Below, piece after piece: positions 10,894-23,989 of a stretch of DNA of 64,000 nt. How positions within the stretch are numbered: position 1 is the stretch's first letter; every line of letters begins with the position of its first letter. Under the pieces are notes generated by a model, which saw nothing but the letters and a program-made list of their open reading frames with translations, did not search any database and had not been told where the DNA came from. The stretch comes from Delphinapterus leucas (taxonomy: Eukaryota; Chordata; Mammalia; Artiodactyla; Monodontidae), in assembly GCF_002288925.2 (NCBI RefSeq), contig NW_022098050.1, positions 10,183,239 through 10,247,238 of the forward strand, in the 5' to 3' direction. Both the position numbers and the translations under genes were made by a program.

Positions 10894-11499
10894 TCTCCCT
10901 TAGTTTCTGAGACACCGCTCTGACTTCTTCCTCACAGCCTTCTTTTCCATGGCCAGTCACTTGAGTGTTGGTGGTGTCTAAGCTTTGTCTCTGGTCCTCT
11001 TCTCCGATCATCCTACACTAATCCTGAGTGAACTCACTTACGCCTATGATTTCAAAGACTTTTCACGTTCTGTTGACTCCTGGTTATATATCTCTATCAC
11101 AGACTTCTCTCCTGATCTTCAGATTGCACCCTTGGCAGCTTTACAATGACTTCCCTTAGGCACCTTCAACACAACACAATCCCAAACTCCTGTATCCTCA
11201 GCCCAGTGAATTACTGTCCACCCAGTCACCTACAGTAGAAAACTGGGAAACCACATTCTCTCTTCAGTAAGCCAGGCCTATTTTCCTTCAGAATCGCTCC
11301 CTGTCATTCCTCTGCTCTACTCAGGAGGACTGATGGCCTGCAGGTTGCATCTGTCATGCTTTTATATCAACCAGCTTCTGACTGAGTTTTTATTTGAGAG
11401 GCCCTGGTGTTAGATATTAGCAAGACTCAATAATGGGGACTTTTTTTTGCCAAAGCTGATCTGCCACTGCTACTGCTGAGTCCTGGCCCACCAAATCAA

Positions 11500-12640
11500 G
11501 GACTAATTTGGCACAACTGAGCTCCTAATTTAGCATCATTCTCTGTGGGGGACCAGCCAGCTACCTGATGGCAAGTTGATTACATCTGGCCCTTTCTTAT
11601 CATAGAGGGGCCACAGTTTGTTCTTACTATTATGAGTATAGATTTGCCTTCTCAACATTACCATCTATGGGCTTATGGAATGCCTAATTCACAATCATGT
11701 TATCACACACAGCAATGCTTCTGTCTAAGGGATATACTTCACTGCAGGGAAAGTACAGTAATAAATCATGCCACTACAATTTCCTTATCTTGGCTTGTAC
11801 CCCATCACTCAGGAGCTGCCAGCCTGATAAAATAGTAGAATGTCTTAATTGAGATGCAGTTATGGTAACAACTGGGAGGTCACATTCTGTGGTGTTGGGA
11901 TGTTCTCCCTCAGGATGTGGCATATTCTTTGAACCAGTGACCAACATATATGGTATGTTTCTCCCTTATATAGAATACATGGGTCCAGGAATTAAGAGGA
12001 AGAAGTGGTAATGACCTTTTTCACTATTATATCTAATAATCACCTAACAGAACTTTTGCTTCCTGTCCATAGCATTTAGCTCTATGGTTATAGAAGTCTT
12101 GGTTCCAAAGGAAAAAATGCTCCCAGTCAGTGTCAATATAAACTAGAAGTTGAGACTGTCACCTGCCATTTGGAGCTCCTCGTACCACTGAACCAACAAT
12201 CAGAGAAAGGGTAATTATATTGGCAGATGTGATTGATCATGATTAACGATGGGCAATTGGCTTGCTGCTATACAATGGGGGGTTGGGAGGACTATGTCTG
12301 AAACCCAGAAGATTCATGGGAGCATCTTTTAGTACTTCTGTGTCTGATGGTAAAAGCCAATCAAAGTCTCCAGCAACCTAATTTAAGTATAGGAGCACCA
12401 AGGATTCAGAAAGAAAGATCCTGAAAAGGAATGAAGGATTGGATTGCCCAACTGGGAAAACTACTCCAACCAGTCAATGCGCTGGCTGAGAGCGCAAGAA
12501 TAACAAAACATGAGGTAGAAGAATAAAGTGATAAATATCAACTATGGCCACATGCCCAGTTACAGGAACAAGAATTGCAGCAGCGAGGTGTACTTCATTA
12601 TGTGTGTATTAAACAACAATGTCCCTTTTCATTTCATTTC
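11500..12640 (+). pseudogene. ERVL-type endogenous retrovirus relic: integrase and dUTPase region
   Basis: Conceptual reading in plus orientation shows diverged blocks in the order expected for ERVL: integrase core (about 11530-11850), integrase C-terminus (to about 12050), then a dUTPase-like region (about 12060-12300) whose last conserved motif falls near 12220-12290, then a short 3' stretch. Stops and indels are frequent and part of the integrase core is missing, so nothing is coding. ERVL elements of mammals carry a dUTPase after integrase, which fits the order. No gag or early pol is visible upstream; 11320-11500 is unassigned. The match is by memory of the family, so the borders are approximate. 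Confidence 0.65.
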
Positions 12641-12879
12641 TCTCTCCCTACTATTTTGTATGATGAATGTTGGTAATAAGCACTTGGCTTTTTAACTTAC
12701 AGGTCAACAGACTCCAAGGAACTACATCTAGTATTTACAAGAGTGATTCCATAATTCCAAGAAGTCTTGGACTTAAGATAGAAAAATGACTAATGAAACT
12801 TTCTTCCTCCCCTTGTTGGAGAGAGCTGTGACTTGTATCATGAGTAGTTGTCTCATGTCTGGCAGAAGCATGAATTTGT

Positions 12880-13430
12880 TAAATGTGGCTATGAGGTGAG
12901 AATGGATGCTGAGTAGCTAAGAAGACTGGCTATGTTAGTCCTTTGTCAGTTTGCCCCCACATCTGTTTCTTGCCTTTCCCCAGCTCTGCTCTGTATCCTA
13001 GGGAGTTGACTTCTATGGGTTACATTATCCAGACTCTCAAGTCATCTGGCTTGCAACTGGACTTGACATTGGTAGGAGATTGGAGGGTGGGAATGAGAAA
13101 GAAGCTAGGGTGTTTACACCCTTTCTCTCTGATGTAGGCAGATTTTCCAGCTGTGGCTACATCTGTGGCTTCAGTTCTTGCCAGACAAGCTACTGTATTT
13201 CCAACTTCCTCTGTGTAATCCTGGCCCCTGAGCTTCAGTAACATGGCTTCATCTATTGCCCTCTGGTTGAGGAGGGGTGGGAGCTTCTTGCTGTTGACAA
13301 TCTCTGGAGTCCCTCACTGTGCTCTGTTTGGCTCCCAGCTCATCTCTCATTTGTGTAATCAACTCTCTGCGTTAAATTCCCCAAATGATACAGTCAAATT
13401 CCTATTCCTTAATATGTCCTGTGACTGTTC
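12880..13430 (+). mobile_element. MLT2-like LTR (likely 3' LTR of the ERVL relic)
   Basis: Blocks such as 'ctctggttgaggaggggtgg' and 'cagctcatctctcatttgtg' followed by 'atcaactctctgcgttaaat' match the 3' half of MLT2-type LTRs in plus orientation. Its place just downstream of the dUTPase-bearing relic supports it as the 3' LTR. 12640-12880 would be the untranslated link. From 13430 to 14055 I see nothing recognisable. Confidence 0.55.
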
Positions 13431-14058
13431 ATTCCTGTCCACTTCTTACAACCACTATCTTACATATATCAGTTTCTCACTACCTTTCACCTGGGTTATT
13501 GGTCTTACTTTTCAAACTCCACTCCACCACTCCCCCTCTCTCTTAATTAACACACATAGGCTCTATGTCTTTAGTTTCTTCTCCTCTACTTCAAACAAGA
13601 ATAACTTTCAGACGTGTAGGTCCATCAGTCATGTTGTTTTAAAACTAGACCTTTTAACTTTATGACCTAGTGACTTGTGCCTTCTACTCAGTATAGAAGT
13701 TGTCTTTAGAAACTGAGAAACCAAGGAAGGTTGGCAGAAATGATATTGGAAGTCCAAAATTCTCTCCTTTCCATCTTTGCTGAAATGTTAATATTACTAA
13801 AATTTATTTGTCTCCCTAGCTTCAATCTTTCTCTTTGTATATTTCTAAAGAACATTGTTACATTGATGCTCAGATGAAATACTTCATTTTTCTGATAGTA
13901 TCATCTTTAGATGTTCATCATGAATATTTTGAAAGTTCAGAATAGTATAAAGAAGAAATAATCATCCATAATTCCACAACCCCAAAACAATCATTGTTAG
14001 CAGATCATTGAATAATCCTCTTGTTTTTTCTATGTATTTAAAAAACAAAGTTGTTATA

Positions 14059-14275
14059 TATAAAATAGATAATCAACAAGGATCTACTGTATAGTACAGG
14101 GAACTCGACTCAATATTCTGTAATAACCTATACGGGAAAAGAATCTGAAAAAGAATGGATATATGTATATGTATAGCCAAATCACTTTGTTGTACACCTG
14201 AAACTAACACAACATTGTAAATCAACTATACCCCAATATAAAATAAAAATTAAATTAAAAAATAATGAAAAAATT
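14059..14275 (+). mobile_element. L1 3' end, 5'-truncated
   Basis: 'aaaatagataatcaacaagg', 'tactgtatagtacagggaac' and 'cctgaaactaacacaacatt' are the artiodactyl L1 3' UTR in plus orientation, with an A-rich tail to 14275. A short imperfect duplication (ttgttata) is seen near 14051 and 14276. Confidence 0.8.
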
Positions 14276-14394
14276 TGTTATAAAACATATTCAATTCACA
14301 TTTACTTTGTATCTTAATTGGTGGTCTAGGTCCACATCAAGTTCAAGAGAAAAAAAACAATAAAATGTATCCAAAAATAAAGTTGAGATCCATA

Positions 14395-17300
14395 TTACTT
14401 TTATTTAAAATTTTTATTGAAATATTTGTATATTCGCATACAGTTGTGAAAAAAAAATAGAATTCCCTTGCGCACCTGACCCAGTTTCATCCAATGGTGA
14501 TACTTTGCAAAACTATAATAGAATATCACAACCAGGATATTGACATTGATACAATGCAAGCATCTTATTCATATTTCTCCAGTTTCACTTGTATTCATTT
14601 GTGTTTGTATGTATGTGTGTGCATGTTTGTGTCTATGTATTACTTCTTAAACAATTGTATCAGCCATGTGGTTTCGTATATCCACCACCACAGTCAAGAT
14701 ACTTAACATTTCCAACACTCAAAGATCTCTCAAGTTACACTTTTATAACTACACCCACTCTTGCCTCTCCCTCCTTGTCTCTAACTTCTGGCAATCGCTA
14801 ATCTCTCCTTAATTTCTAAAATGTAGTCATTTCAAAAAGTTATATAATTGGAATCATACAGTATGTAACCTTTGTGGATTGGCTTCTTTCACTCAGCATA
14901 GTTTCCTGGAGATTCCTCAAAGTAGTTGTGTGTATCAATAGTTCTTTCCTTTTTCTTGCTAAGTAGCATTCCATGGTATGGATCTACCACAGTTTCTTTA
15001 ACTATTCACCTGTTGAAGGACATATGGGCAGATAAATAAAGCTACTATGAACATTTGTGTACAGGTTTTTGTGTGAATATAAGTTGTTATTTCTCTGGGA
15101 TAAATGCCCAAGACTGCAATTTACAGGAAGTATTGTAATTACATGTTTAGTTTAAAAAAAAAAACTGCCAAAGTATTTTCAGCAAGACTGTACAATTTTA
15201 CATTTCCATTCTCAATGTTTGAATGATCCAGTTTTTCCACATCATTATCAGTATTTGATGTTGTCACTATTGTTTACTTTAGCCATTTTGATGGGTGTAG
15301 GGTTATCTCACTGTGGTTTTAATTTTCATTTCTTTGATGGCCAATGGTATTGAACGTCTTTTCATGTGCTTACTAAATGGCTACCTATATATCCTCTTCG
15401 GTGAAATGTCTGGTCATGTCTTTTGCCCATTTTTTAATTGGATTATTTTTTTCTGTTGACTTTTTTTTTTTTGCGGTACACAGGCCTCTCACTGTTGTGG
15501 CCTCTCCTGTTGTGGAGCACAGGCTCCGGACGCGCAGGCTCAGCGGCCATGGCTCATGGGCCCAGCCGCTCCTCAGCATGTGGGATCTTCCCGGACCAGG
15601 GCACGAACCTGTGTCCCCTGCATCGGCAGGCGGACTCTCAACAATTGTGCCACCAGGGAAGCCCTTCTGTTAACTTTTGAGAATTCATTATATATTTATG
15701 ATACAGGTCTTCTACTGGATATGTAGTTTGTACGTATTTTCTTCTAGTTGTCTGTCATCCTTTTAACAGGGTCTTTTGCAAGGGAAACTTTTAAATTTTG
15801 TTGAAATCCAGTTTATCAATTTTTCCTTTTGTGGATCATTCTTTTGGTAACAAGTCTAAACACTCTTTGTCTAGCCCCAGATTCTGATGATTGTCTCCTA
15901 TGTTTTGTTCTAAAACTCTTGTAGTTTTATATTTTACATTTAAATCTGTGATCAATTTTGAGTTAATTTTTGTATATGGTGTAAGACTTAGGTCAAGGTT
16001 TATTTTTTTGCCTATGGGTGTCCAATTGCTTCAGCACAATTTATTGAAAAGGCTATCATTTCTCCACTGAATTACTTTTGCACCTTTGTCAAAAGTCAGT
16101 TGGACATATTTGTGTGGGTTGATTTCAAGAGTCTCTATTCTATTCTATTTTTCTGTGTGTTCATCCCTCTGCCAATGATAGCACACAGTCTTGATTACTG
16201 TAGCTATATAGTAAGTCTTGAAATTAGGTAGACTGTTTCTTCTTTTTCAAAATTGTTTTAACCATCCTGTTTTCTTTGCACTTCCACATAGAAAAATCTT
16301 GTCTGTATCTAGAAAAAGAATCTGGCTGGGATTTGATAGAAATTGTACCGAACCTGTATATCAGTTTGGGGAGAATTGACATCTTTACTATGTTAAATCT
16401 TCAAATTCATGAACAAGACATGACTCTCCATTTATTTAGGTCTTCTTTGACTTCTTTCATCAGCATTTTGTATTTTTCAGCATATAAATGCTGTGCATTT
16501 TTTTGGTTAGAGTCACACCTAAGTATTTAATTTTTTTGAGCAATGGTAAATGATATATTTTTTTATCTGGTTTTGTAAATGATATTATATTTTTTTAAAT
16601 TTCAATGTTCACATATCCATTGGTAGTATATAGAAGGAAAATTGATTTTTATATATTTACCCTGTGTTCTGCAATCTTGCTGAACTCACTTATTAGTTCT
16701 GGGAGTTTTGCTTTTTTGTAGGTTCCTTGAGAATTTCTACATAGATAATCATGCAATCTGCAAATAGAAACCATTTTCTTTCTTCCTTTATGATTCATAT
16801 GATTCATATGACTTTTATTTCCTTTTCTTGCCTTACTGAACTAGCTAGAACCTCCAGCACTATGTTAAATAACAGTGGTGTTAGCTGATATCCTCACCTT
16901 ATTCCTGATCTTAGGAGGAATGTATTCAATCTTTCACCATTAGGTATAATGATAACTGTAGTTTATTTTGCAGATGATTTTTACCAAGTTCCCTCTATTC
17001 TTATTTTTCTGAGAATTTTTATCATGAACGTGTGGTGAATTTTTTCAAATGTTTTTTCTATATCAATTGATACGAACATATGATTTTTCTTCTATATCCT
17101 GTTGATTAATCACCTTGTTATTTGAATATTGAACTAGCTTTGCATGCCTGAGATAAACTCCACTTGATCACAGTATAATTCTTTTTATATATTGCTGAAT
17201 CTAGTTGCTAATATTGTGTTGAGAATCTTTGTATCTATATTCGTGAGAGGTATTCGTCTGTAGTTTTCTTATTTTTAGTCATTTTCTAATTTTGACATCA

Positions 17301-19670
17301 TGGTAATACTAGCTTCATAAAATGAATTGGAGGTATTCTCTCTCTTTTATTTTCTATAAGAGGCTATGAAGAATTTATGTTAATTCTTCTTTAAATATTT
17401 GGTAGAATTCTCCAGTGAAAGCATCTGGGCTTGGACATTTATTTTATGGGAATTTTAAAATTACAGATCCAATTTCCTAAGTAGTTATAGGTTATTCAAA
17501 TTTTATTTAGTTATTTTATATTTAGCTATTCAAATTTTCTGTTTCATATGGGTTAGTTGTGATGGTTTGTGTTTTTCAAGGAATTGGTCCATTTCATGTA
17601 AGTTGTCAAACTTGTGCCTGCAAAATTGTTTGTAATATTCCCATAGTATCCTTTTGATGTCTACAGCATCTACAGGTATATCCCTTATTTCATTCCTAAT
17701 ACTGGTAATTAGTGTCTTCTCTCTTTTTTCTTTGTGAGTCTTGTTAGGTGTTTATCCATTTTAGTGACCGTTTTGAAGAACCAGCTCTTTGTGTTGTTAA
17801 TTTTCTCTATTCTTCTGTTCTCAATTTTGTTGATTTCTGCTCTTATCTTTAATATTTCCTTTCCTCTGCTTGCTTTGGGATTATGTTACTGTTCTTTTTT
17901 TAGGTTCTTGAGATGGGAGCTTAGACTATTGATTTAAGACTTTTCTTGTTTTCTAATGTAAGCATTTAGTGCTCTAAATTTCCCTCTCCACTGCTTTAGC
18001 TGTGCCTCCCAAATTTTGACATGCTCTATTTTAATTTTCATTCAGTTCAATATATTTTCCCATTTCCCCTTTGGCCCATGGATTATTTAGAAGTGTGTTA
18101 TTTAATTTCTAATTCTTTGGAGATATTTCCTTTATCTTTCTGGTAATTCCAGTTTAATTCAACCATGGTCAGAGAAAATACTCTGCTATGATTTCAGTTC
18201 TTTTAAATTTGTTGATGTTTGTTTTGTGACCCAGGATGTGGTCTATCTTGGTATATATTCCATGGGAACTTTAAAAGAATGTTTTTTCTGCTGTTGTTGG
18301 GTGTAGTGTTCTATAAATGTCCACTAGATTCTGTTGGTTGATAGAGCTGTTAAGTTCTTCTATATCCTTGATGATTTTCTGTTTAATTGTTCTATTAGTT
18401 ATTGAGATAGAGGTGATGAAGTCTCCAACTATAATTGTGGATTTATCTATTCCTCTTTTCAGCTTTATCACTTTTTACTTTATGTATTTTAAAACTCTCT
18501 TGTTGGGTGCATACACATTTAGATTTGTTATATCTTCCTGGTGGATTGATCCTTTTATCATCATGTAATGTCACTCTTTTACTCTAGGATTTTTATTTGA
18601 AGTCATTTTATCAGGTATTAATATAGCCACTTCTGCTTTTTCACATTAATGTTTGCATGGTTTATCTTTTTGTATTCTTTTACTTTCGACCTGTCTGTGT
18701 CACTGAATTTGAAGTAAGCTTCTTGAAAATAGCATACAATTGGGTTGTGTTTTTTAAATGCCCTCTGCCCATCTCTGTTCTTTGATAGGTATGTTTATAT
18801 GATTTATATGTAAAGTAATTATAGATATGTTAGTGCTTAGTTAAGTTTGCCATTTTGTTACCTGTTTTTAATTTATTTCCACAAGGTCTTTCTCCTCTGT
18901 TTGTTTTGTTTTTTTATGGGTTACTTGAGTAGTTTTTAGGATTCAATCTTGATTTATTTATAGTAGTTTTGGATGTAACTCTCTTTGAAGTTTTTGTAGT
19001 GATTGCTCTGAGCATTACAATATACATATGTGACTTATAACAGTCTACTTGTATCAACATTTTACCACTTTGAGTGAAGTGTGGAAACCTCACTTCAATT
19101 TAGGTAAATTTACCTTCACTACTTTAAAATATTGTTGTCTTGAGTATCATATGGTGCTATAATTTTTGTTTTAATCATCAAACATGAGTTATAAAACTCA
19201 TGAGGGAAAGCATATTCTATTATATTATCCACAGTCTTGCTCTTCTGTTCCTGATGCTCCAAGCATCTTTTTTTTTTAAATCATTTCTGTTTGAAGAATT
19301 TCCTTTAGTCAACTTTTTAAAATGGCCTTCTAGCAACAAATTCTTTTAATTCTCTTTTATCTGAGATGTTTTTAATTTTTCCTTCATTCTTAAGGATAAT
19401 TTTGCCAGATACAGAATTCATGGTTGATAGTTCCTTTCTTCCAACAGTTCTTTCTGGCCTCCATGGTTTCAGATGAGAAATCCCCTGTCCTTTGAATTGG
19501 CGTTTCTGTACAGGTAATTTATCATTTTCTCTGGCTGCTTTCAAGTCTCTTTGGGATTTGCTCAACTTCTTTGTGTCTTTTGCTAAGCTTGGGAAGTTTT
19601 CAGCCATTATTTCATATTATATCATATCTAAGAAGGCTTTGCCTACTGGTTTATCTTTGAATCTAAGAAT
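14395..19670 (-). mobile_element. Long ancient L1 (L1M type), minus strand
   Basis: From left to right this runs from 3' UTR (14395-15000) through ORF2 C-terminus, reverse transcriptase (about 15700-17900) and endonuclease (about 17950-18850) to an ORF1-like region near 19300-19600. Only one SINE (15465-15664) interrupts it. Open frames are at most about 100 codons. Divergence is high, so this is an old eutherian-age copy, unusual mainly for its length. Confidence 0.8.
15465..15664 (-). mobile_element. CHR-type SINE
   Basis: Minus strand, T run followed by the full SINE ending accagggaagccc. The target duplication is ttctgttgactttt (15451-15464) and ttctgttaactttt (15665-15678). It lies in the old L1. 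Confidence 0.92.
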
Positions 19671-19674
19671 ATAG

Positions 19675-19735
19675 TGCTATGGCTGGCACATTGTTGATGC
19701 TCTCTTTATATTTATCAAATGAATGAATGAATAAA
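19675..19735 (+). repeat. L2/MIR-type 3' end with (GAAT) units
   Basis: 'ggctggcacattgttgatgc' followed by 'caaatgaatgaatgaataaa' is the common 3' end of L2. From 19740 to 21519 I see no recognisable feature except a C/T-rich tract at about 20505-20545. Confidence 0.5.
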
Positions 19736-21529
19736 TCTAAGAATAACTAACTAAGTGAATAAATGAATTTTTGAGTAAGTAGGTACAATGAATGGTTAAC
19801 TGTAATTTGGAATTTCAGGTCCCTTGATCAAAATTTTTCTTTCCCATAAGGAGCTGAACCAGTTTTATTTGTCTATTTATAAGCTATGATCATAGGTGAA
19901 ATGCAGTTCCCTAGGGAGCTAACAATGTCTTTTGTCCTTGGTTATTTGCATCTTCACATTCTGAAGCATCTAATCTCATGTACTGATTGAGGAAAAGAAT
20001 GAAAGTAATGGGGGAATCTCATGAGAACTCTTGAAACTCCCAAGGGGGATAGGGAGCTGTCCAGGAGACTGAAATTACCAAGGCCCTACTTTGCCACCTA
20101 CCCTGTTTTGTCCCCATCTTATGTATCTCTTAAAATATACACATTAAAAATCACCATTAGGGTAAATAAACATGGATGAATTCTTATATATGTCTTTGGA
20201 TAGAAAATTAAATGTTCCCAGATGCCCAGAAGGACAGTGCTCTTGACACTGTGTCCCAGCAGTTACTCCTATCTATAGCTTACAGGACTGAGCAGTAGTG
20301 CTTTGAATACCCCTTTCAGCCTAGGCTGGAAGCAGTAACAAGCTTGCACTTGATTTCCAAACCAACAGTGACAAAGCAAAGGTTTGATCAATAGATTTTG
20401 CTAGAGGCAGAAGCAAGTTTACTGTGGTAGTTTATTGGAAAATCCTCTTGTTTGTGCTAAATGCATCATTGGTTATATGTGTTTTCTCATGCTTTCATTA
20501 TTTTCCTTTCTTCCCTCCCTCCCTTCCTGATTCTTTCTTTCTTGTCAATTAAAGGCTACTTTCATACACAGAATACACCCAAAAACTAAAACCTTTAATG
20601 CTTGTTGAATTAGTGTCAATTTCACTATAAATTTAACCAAAATATATTTAGACAAGAGCTGTACATTCTTTGGCAAATGATTTTAAGTGCACTGAAAAAC
20701 AAAGCAAATGATAATAAGTCAAATAATATGTATATATTCTGGTGAGCACAATTTAATGGAATTTTCTTCAATTGGCAGCAGAAATGACTTCTAATCCTAG
20801 CTGTGGTAAGGTTTTTCAGAGCATAGCCTGAAACCTGTGGTCCTTTATCACTTGGGACCAGTTAAGCATTCCTGTTCCATGACATTTTTGAAATGATTTG
20901 GGGAAACTTAACCAGGCTGTGGCAGTGTGAAGGCCAGGGGTCCCCTGGGGAGGCTGTGGCTGTTACTGCCCATAGACCAGCCTAAACCTAGCTCCAGGTT
21001 CACACAGGTCACTTCCAAACTTCCAAGACTACTTGAGGTACAAAAAATGGGTCTTAAAGCAGTAGAGTGGTGATGTATGGTCAGTTTCAGGCTCTGTCCA
21101 CAAGAATAAATTGCAGCCTAGAATTTTAGCCAACTCTGGGAATGTCCAAACGGCTTTCATGTTTACCATAATTCTAGATGAGAGAGCCAGGATAAAGGAA
21201 AGCCACAACCACAGTGGGAACAGGGTTATTTAGAACTGAAATATTTAAATGTTCATAGAAAGAGTGAGGCCATTTTGTGTCCCTGTTAAGTGCTCTTCAA
21301 AGTTGTTAGTTTGGTTAATATGCTCTCTTTATTTGGATGAAATACTGGGTTTGTCTGCCAAAAGATTGTCTAATTATATGTTACTTTGCTTTTCTAAGTG
21401 GCCCCAAAATTTTCTTTGGTGCTTCTATATTTGCTTTATATACCTGATCTTCAGTGGAGTAGGGGCTGTTTCAGGAATTAACATGAATAATTAAAATGAA
21501 TTAATCTTTTGTTTGTGACATAAATTGCA

Positions 21530-21596
21530 CTTTTTAATTGAAGTATAGTTGATTTACAATGTTGTGTTAGTTTCAGGTGTACAGCAAAGTCATTCA

Positions 21597-21638
<42 letters not shown>

Positions 21639-22053
21639 TATGTGTATATATATTCTTTTTCAGATTCTTTTCCATTATAGTTTATTATAAGATATTGAAT
21701 ATAGTTCCTGGTGCTATACAGTAAATCCTTGTTTATCTATTTTATATATAGTAGGGTGTATCTGTTAATCCCAACTCCTAATTTATTCTTCCCTCCCTTT
21801 GGTAACCATAAGTTTGTTTTCTACATCTGTGAGTCTATTTCTATTTTGTAAATAAGTTAATTTGATGAGGAAACTGAAGCACAAAGACTGTTCATTTGAA
21901 TCATTTATTTTAGATTCTACATACAAGTGATATTATATGCTATTTGTCTTTCTTTGTCTGACTTACTCCACTTAGTATGATAACCTCTAGGTCCATCCAT
22001 GTTGTTGCAAGTGGCATTATTTCTTTCTTTTTTATGGCTGAGTAATATTCCAT

Positions 22054-22098
<45 letters not shown>

Positions 22099-22613
22099 TA
22101 CCTCTTCTTTATCCATTCATCGGTTGATGGACGTTTAGGTTGCTTCCATGTCTTGGCTATTGTAAATAATGCTGCTATGAGCATTGGGATGGATGTATCT
22201 TTTTGAATTAAAGTTTTTCTCTTTTTCTGGATATATGCCTAGGAGTAGGATTGCTGGATCATATGGTAGTTCTATTTTTAGTTTTTTAAGGAACCTCCAT
22301 ACTGTTCTCCATAGTGGCTGCACCAATTTGCATTCCCACCAACGGTGGAGGAGCATTCCCTTTTCTCCACACGCTCTCCAGCATTTGTTATTTGTGGACT
22401 TTTTGACGATAACCATTCTGACTGGTGTGAGGTGGTAACTCATTGTAGTTTCGATTTGCATTTCTCTAATAATTAGCAATGCTGAGCAGCTTTTCAGGTG
22501 CCTGTTGGCCATCTGTATGTCTTCTTTGGAGAAATGTCTATTTAGGTCTTCTGCTCATGTTTTGATTGGGTTGTTTGTTTTTTTGATATTGAGCTGTATG
22601 AGCTGTTTGTATT
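21530..22613 (-). mobile_element. L1 3' part, 5'-truncated
   Basis: Minus-strand L1 from the 3' UTR ('gaagtatagttgatttacaa') to the C-terminal part of ORF2. The target duplication ataaattgca is at 21520-21529 and 22614-22623. Two TA tracts (about 21601-21650 and 22058-22098) sit inside. Between about 21862 and 21900 there is an extra segment containing 'gatgaggaaactgaagcaca' that other L1 copies here do not have. Confidence 0.88.
22135..22512 (-). pseudogene. L1 ORF2 C-terminal fragment, 125 codons open
   Basis: This is the longest clean stretch of ORF2 C-terminus in this L1. It includes the cysteine-rich C-terminal signature: [19 protein letters not shown], with the Cys and His spacing typical of L1 ORF2. 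It is not a gene in its own right because the element is 5'-truncated and lacks a promoter and the catalytic domains. Confidence 0.8.
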
Positions 22614-22624
22614 ATAAATTGCAA

Positions 22625-23480
22625 TTTTTTTCTTAGTTTTTCCATGTCTTTTGACTTGATGAATTTTTAAGCAGAAACTTATTTTTTAGGTAGTCAAATT
22701 TATCCATTTTTAATGTTATAGCTTCCAAATTTTGAAATTTAAAAGAACCTCCTTACTCTGAGGTAATCAAGTAATTTCTCCATGTTTTGTTCCAGCACTT
22801 ATAGGGTTTGTTTTACGCCTTTGATCTACTTGGAATTTATCCTAGTAGATGCTGTGAGGTATAGATCCAAAGTTATTATTTTCCAGATAGTTACCTAGTT
22901 TTTCCAAAACAGTATGTTGAATGTTTGTCTTTTCAGCACTGATCTGAGAGGCCACCTATAACATAAATTAAATTATTGTATGTATTTCAGTCTACTTCTG
23001 TATTTTCTCTTCTGTTTCAATTGTTTGCCTTAATATTTAGGCACGAATATCACATTGTTGAGGGCCCATAAAATGTTTTTCTGATTGGTAGAGATGGTCT
23101 TCCCTACTTTACCCCATTTCTAAATTTTCCCTATTATTCTTATTTATTTTTCTGTATGAGTTTTAGAGTCTTATTTTGTCTTATTCCTACCCACATCATC
23201 AAAATTAAACAAGTAAATAATATCTACTGCAATTCATATTGCTATCCCATTGAATTTATGAATAAACTTAGAATTTACAGCTTTTGCAAATTGAGTCTTC
23301 CCATGCAGGAACATGGGTTGCTTTTCCATTTGTTTCTTTGGTGTACTTCAAAAGTGATTTAAATTATTCTTCACATGTTTTTGATATTTCTTGGTAAATA
23401 TACTCCTATGCTTTTTCAATGTCATTGACACTATTGTAAAAGTGGTGCTTTCCTTCATTATAAATTCTAACTATTTGTTA
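22625..23480 (-). mobile_element. Ancient L1 ORF2 fragment
   Basis: Strongly diverged minus-strand L1 ORF2 text, for example 'caaatttatccatttttaat' and 'tgatctacttggaatttatc'. It is the host sequence into which the L1 tail at 21530 appears to have inserted. From 23480 to 23985 nothing is recognised. Confidence 0.6.
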
Positions 23481-23989
23481 TTTAAGCAAAAAGAAATTTA
23501 TATGATAAAATCTTAGAGCTTTCTTTAGAAGGAAATTTCAGAGATGTCACAGAAGCTTGCCCATGATTCCATGATACTTCAATTAGCAAATTCCCAATAA
23601 TGAAGTTTCATTTTAATATTGTATACTATGCTAAAACAATGTTTCTGGCAATATGGCAGTGCTTAAATAAAGCCTTACAAATGCCTGTGCCTTTTGATTT
23701 ATATATGCTTACAGGCTATAAGGATAGATAGGATGATGCCAAGAATGGCTGGCTCTATGTTAGAAGGGTTTGTGGAAGAGTTTACATTTCCTTGTTTTCT
23801 GTTTGTTTGCATGTTTCTGATTTTTAAATCTCAAATGTGCATTACTTTTATGAAATAAATGCTTTTTTCAATTAAAAAATCCATCTTCACAAATCATAGA
23901 AATTACACATGCATACACACAGCCACATGTCAACAGCATCCCCTCCTCCACAGCGTGGGTGTGCTGATGAATAGTGCACACAAGCAGCT

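Larger units (their letters stand above)
10130..11310 (+). mobile_element. L2 LINE fragment (interrupted at 10282-10893)
   Basis: The right part (10909-11310) follows the L2 reverse transcriptase region: a stretch of the type 'cttctccgatcatcctacac', then 'tggttatatatctctatcac', then 'tcctgatcttcagattgcac'. The left part (10130-10281) joins it once the inserted SINE is removed. Orientation is plus. It is ancient and not coding. Confidence 0.6.

Noticed and set aside
20770..21250. Possible conserved exon in unassigned, somewhat GC-richer sequence
   Set aside because: No open frame of useful length, no convincing splice sites in a consistent frame and no recognised protein similarity.
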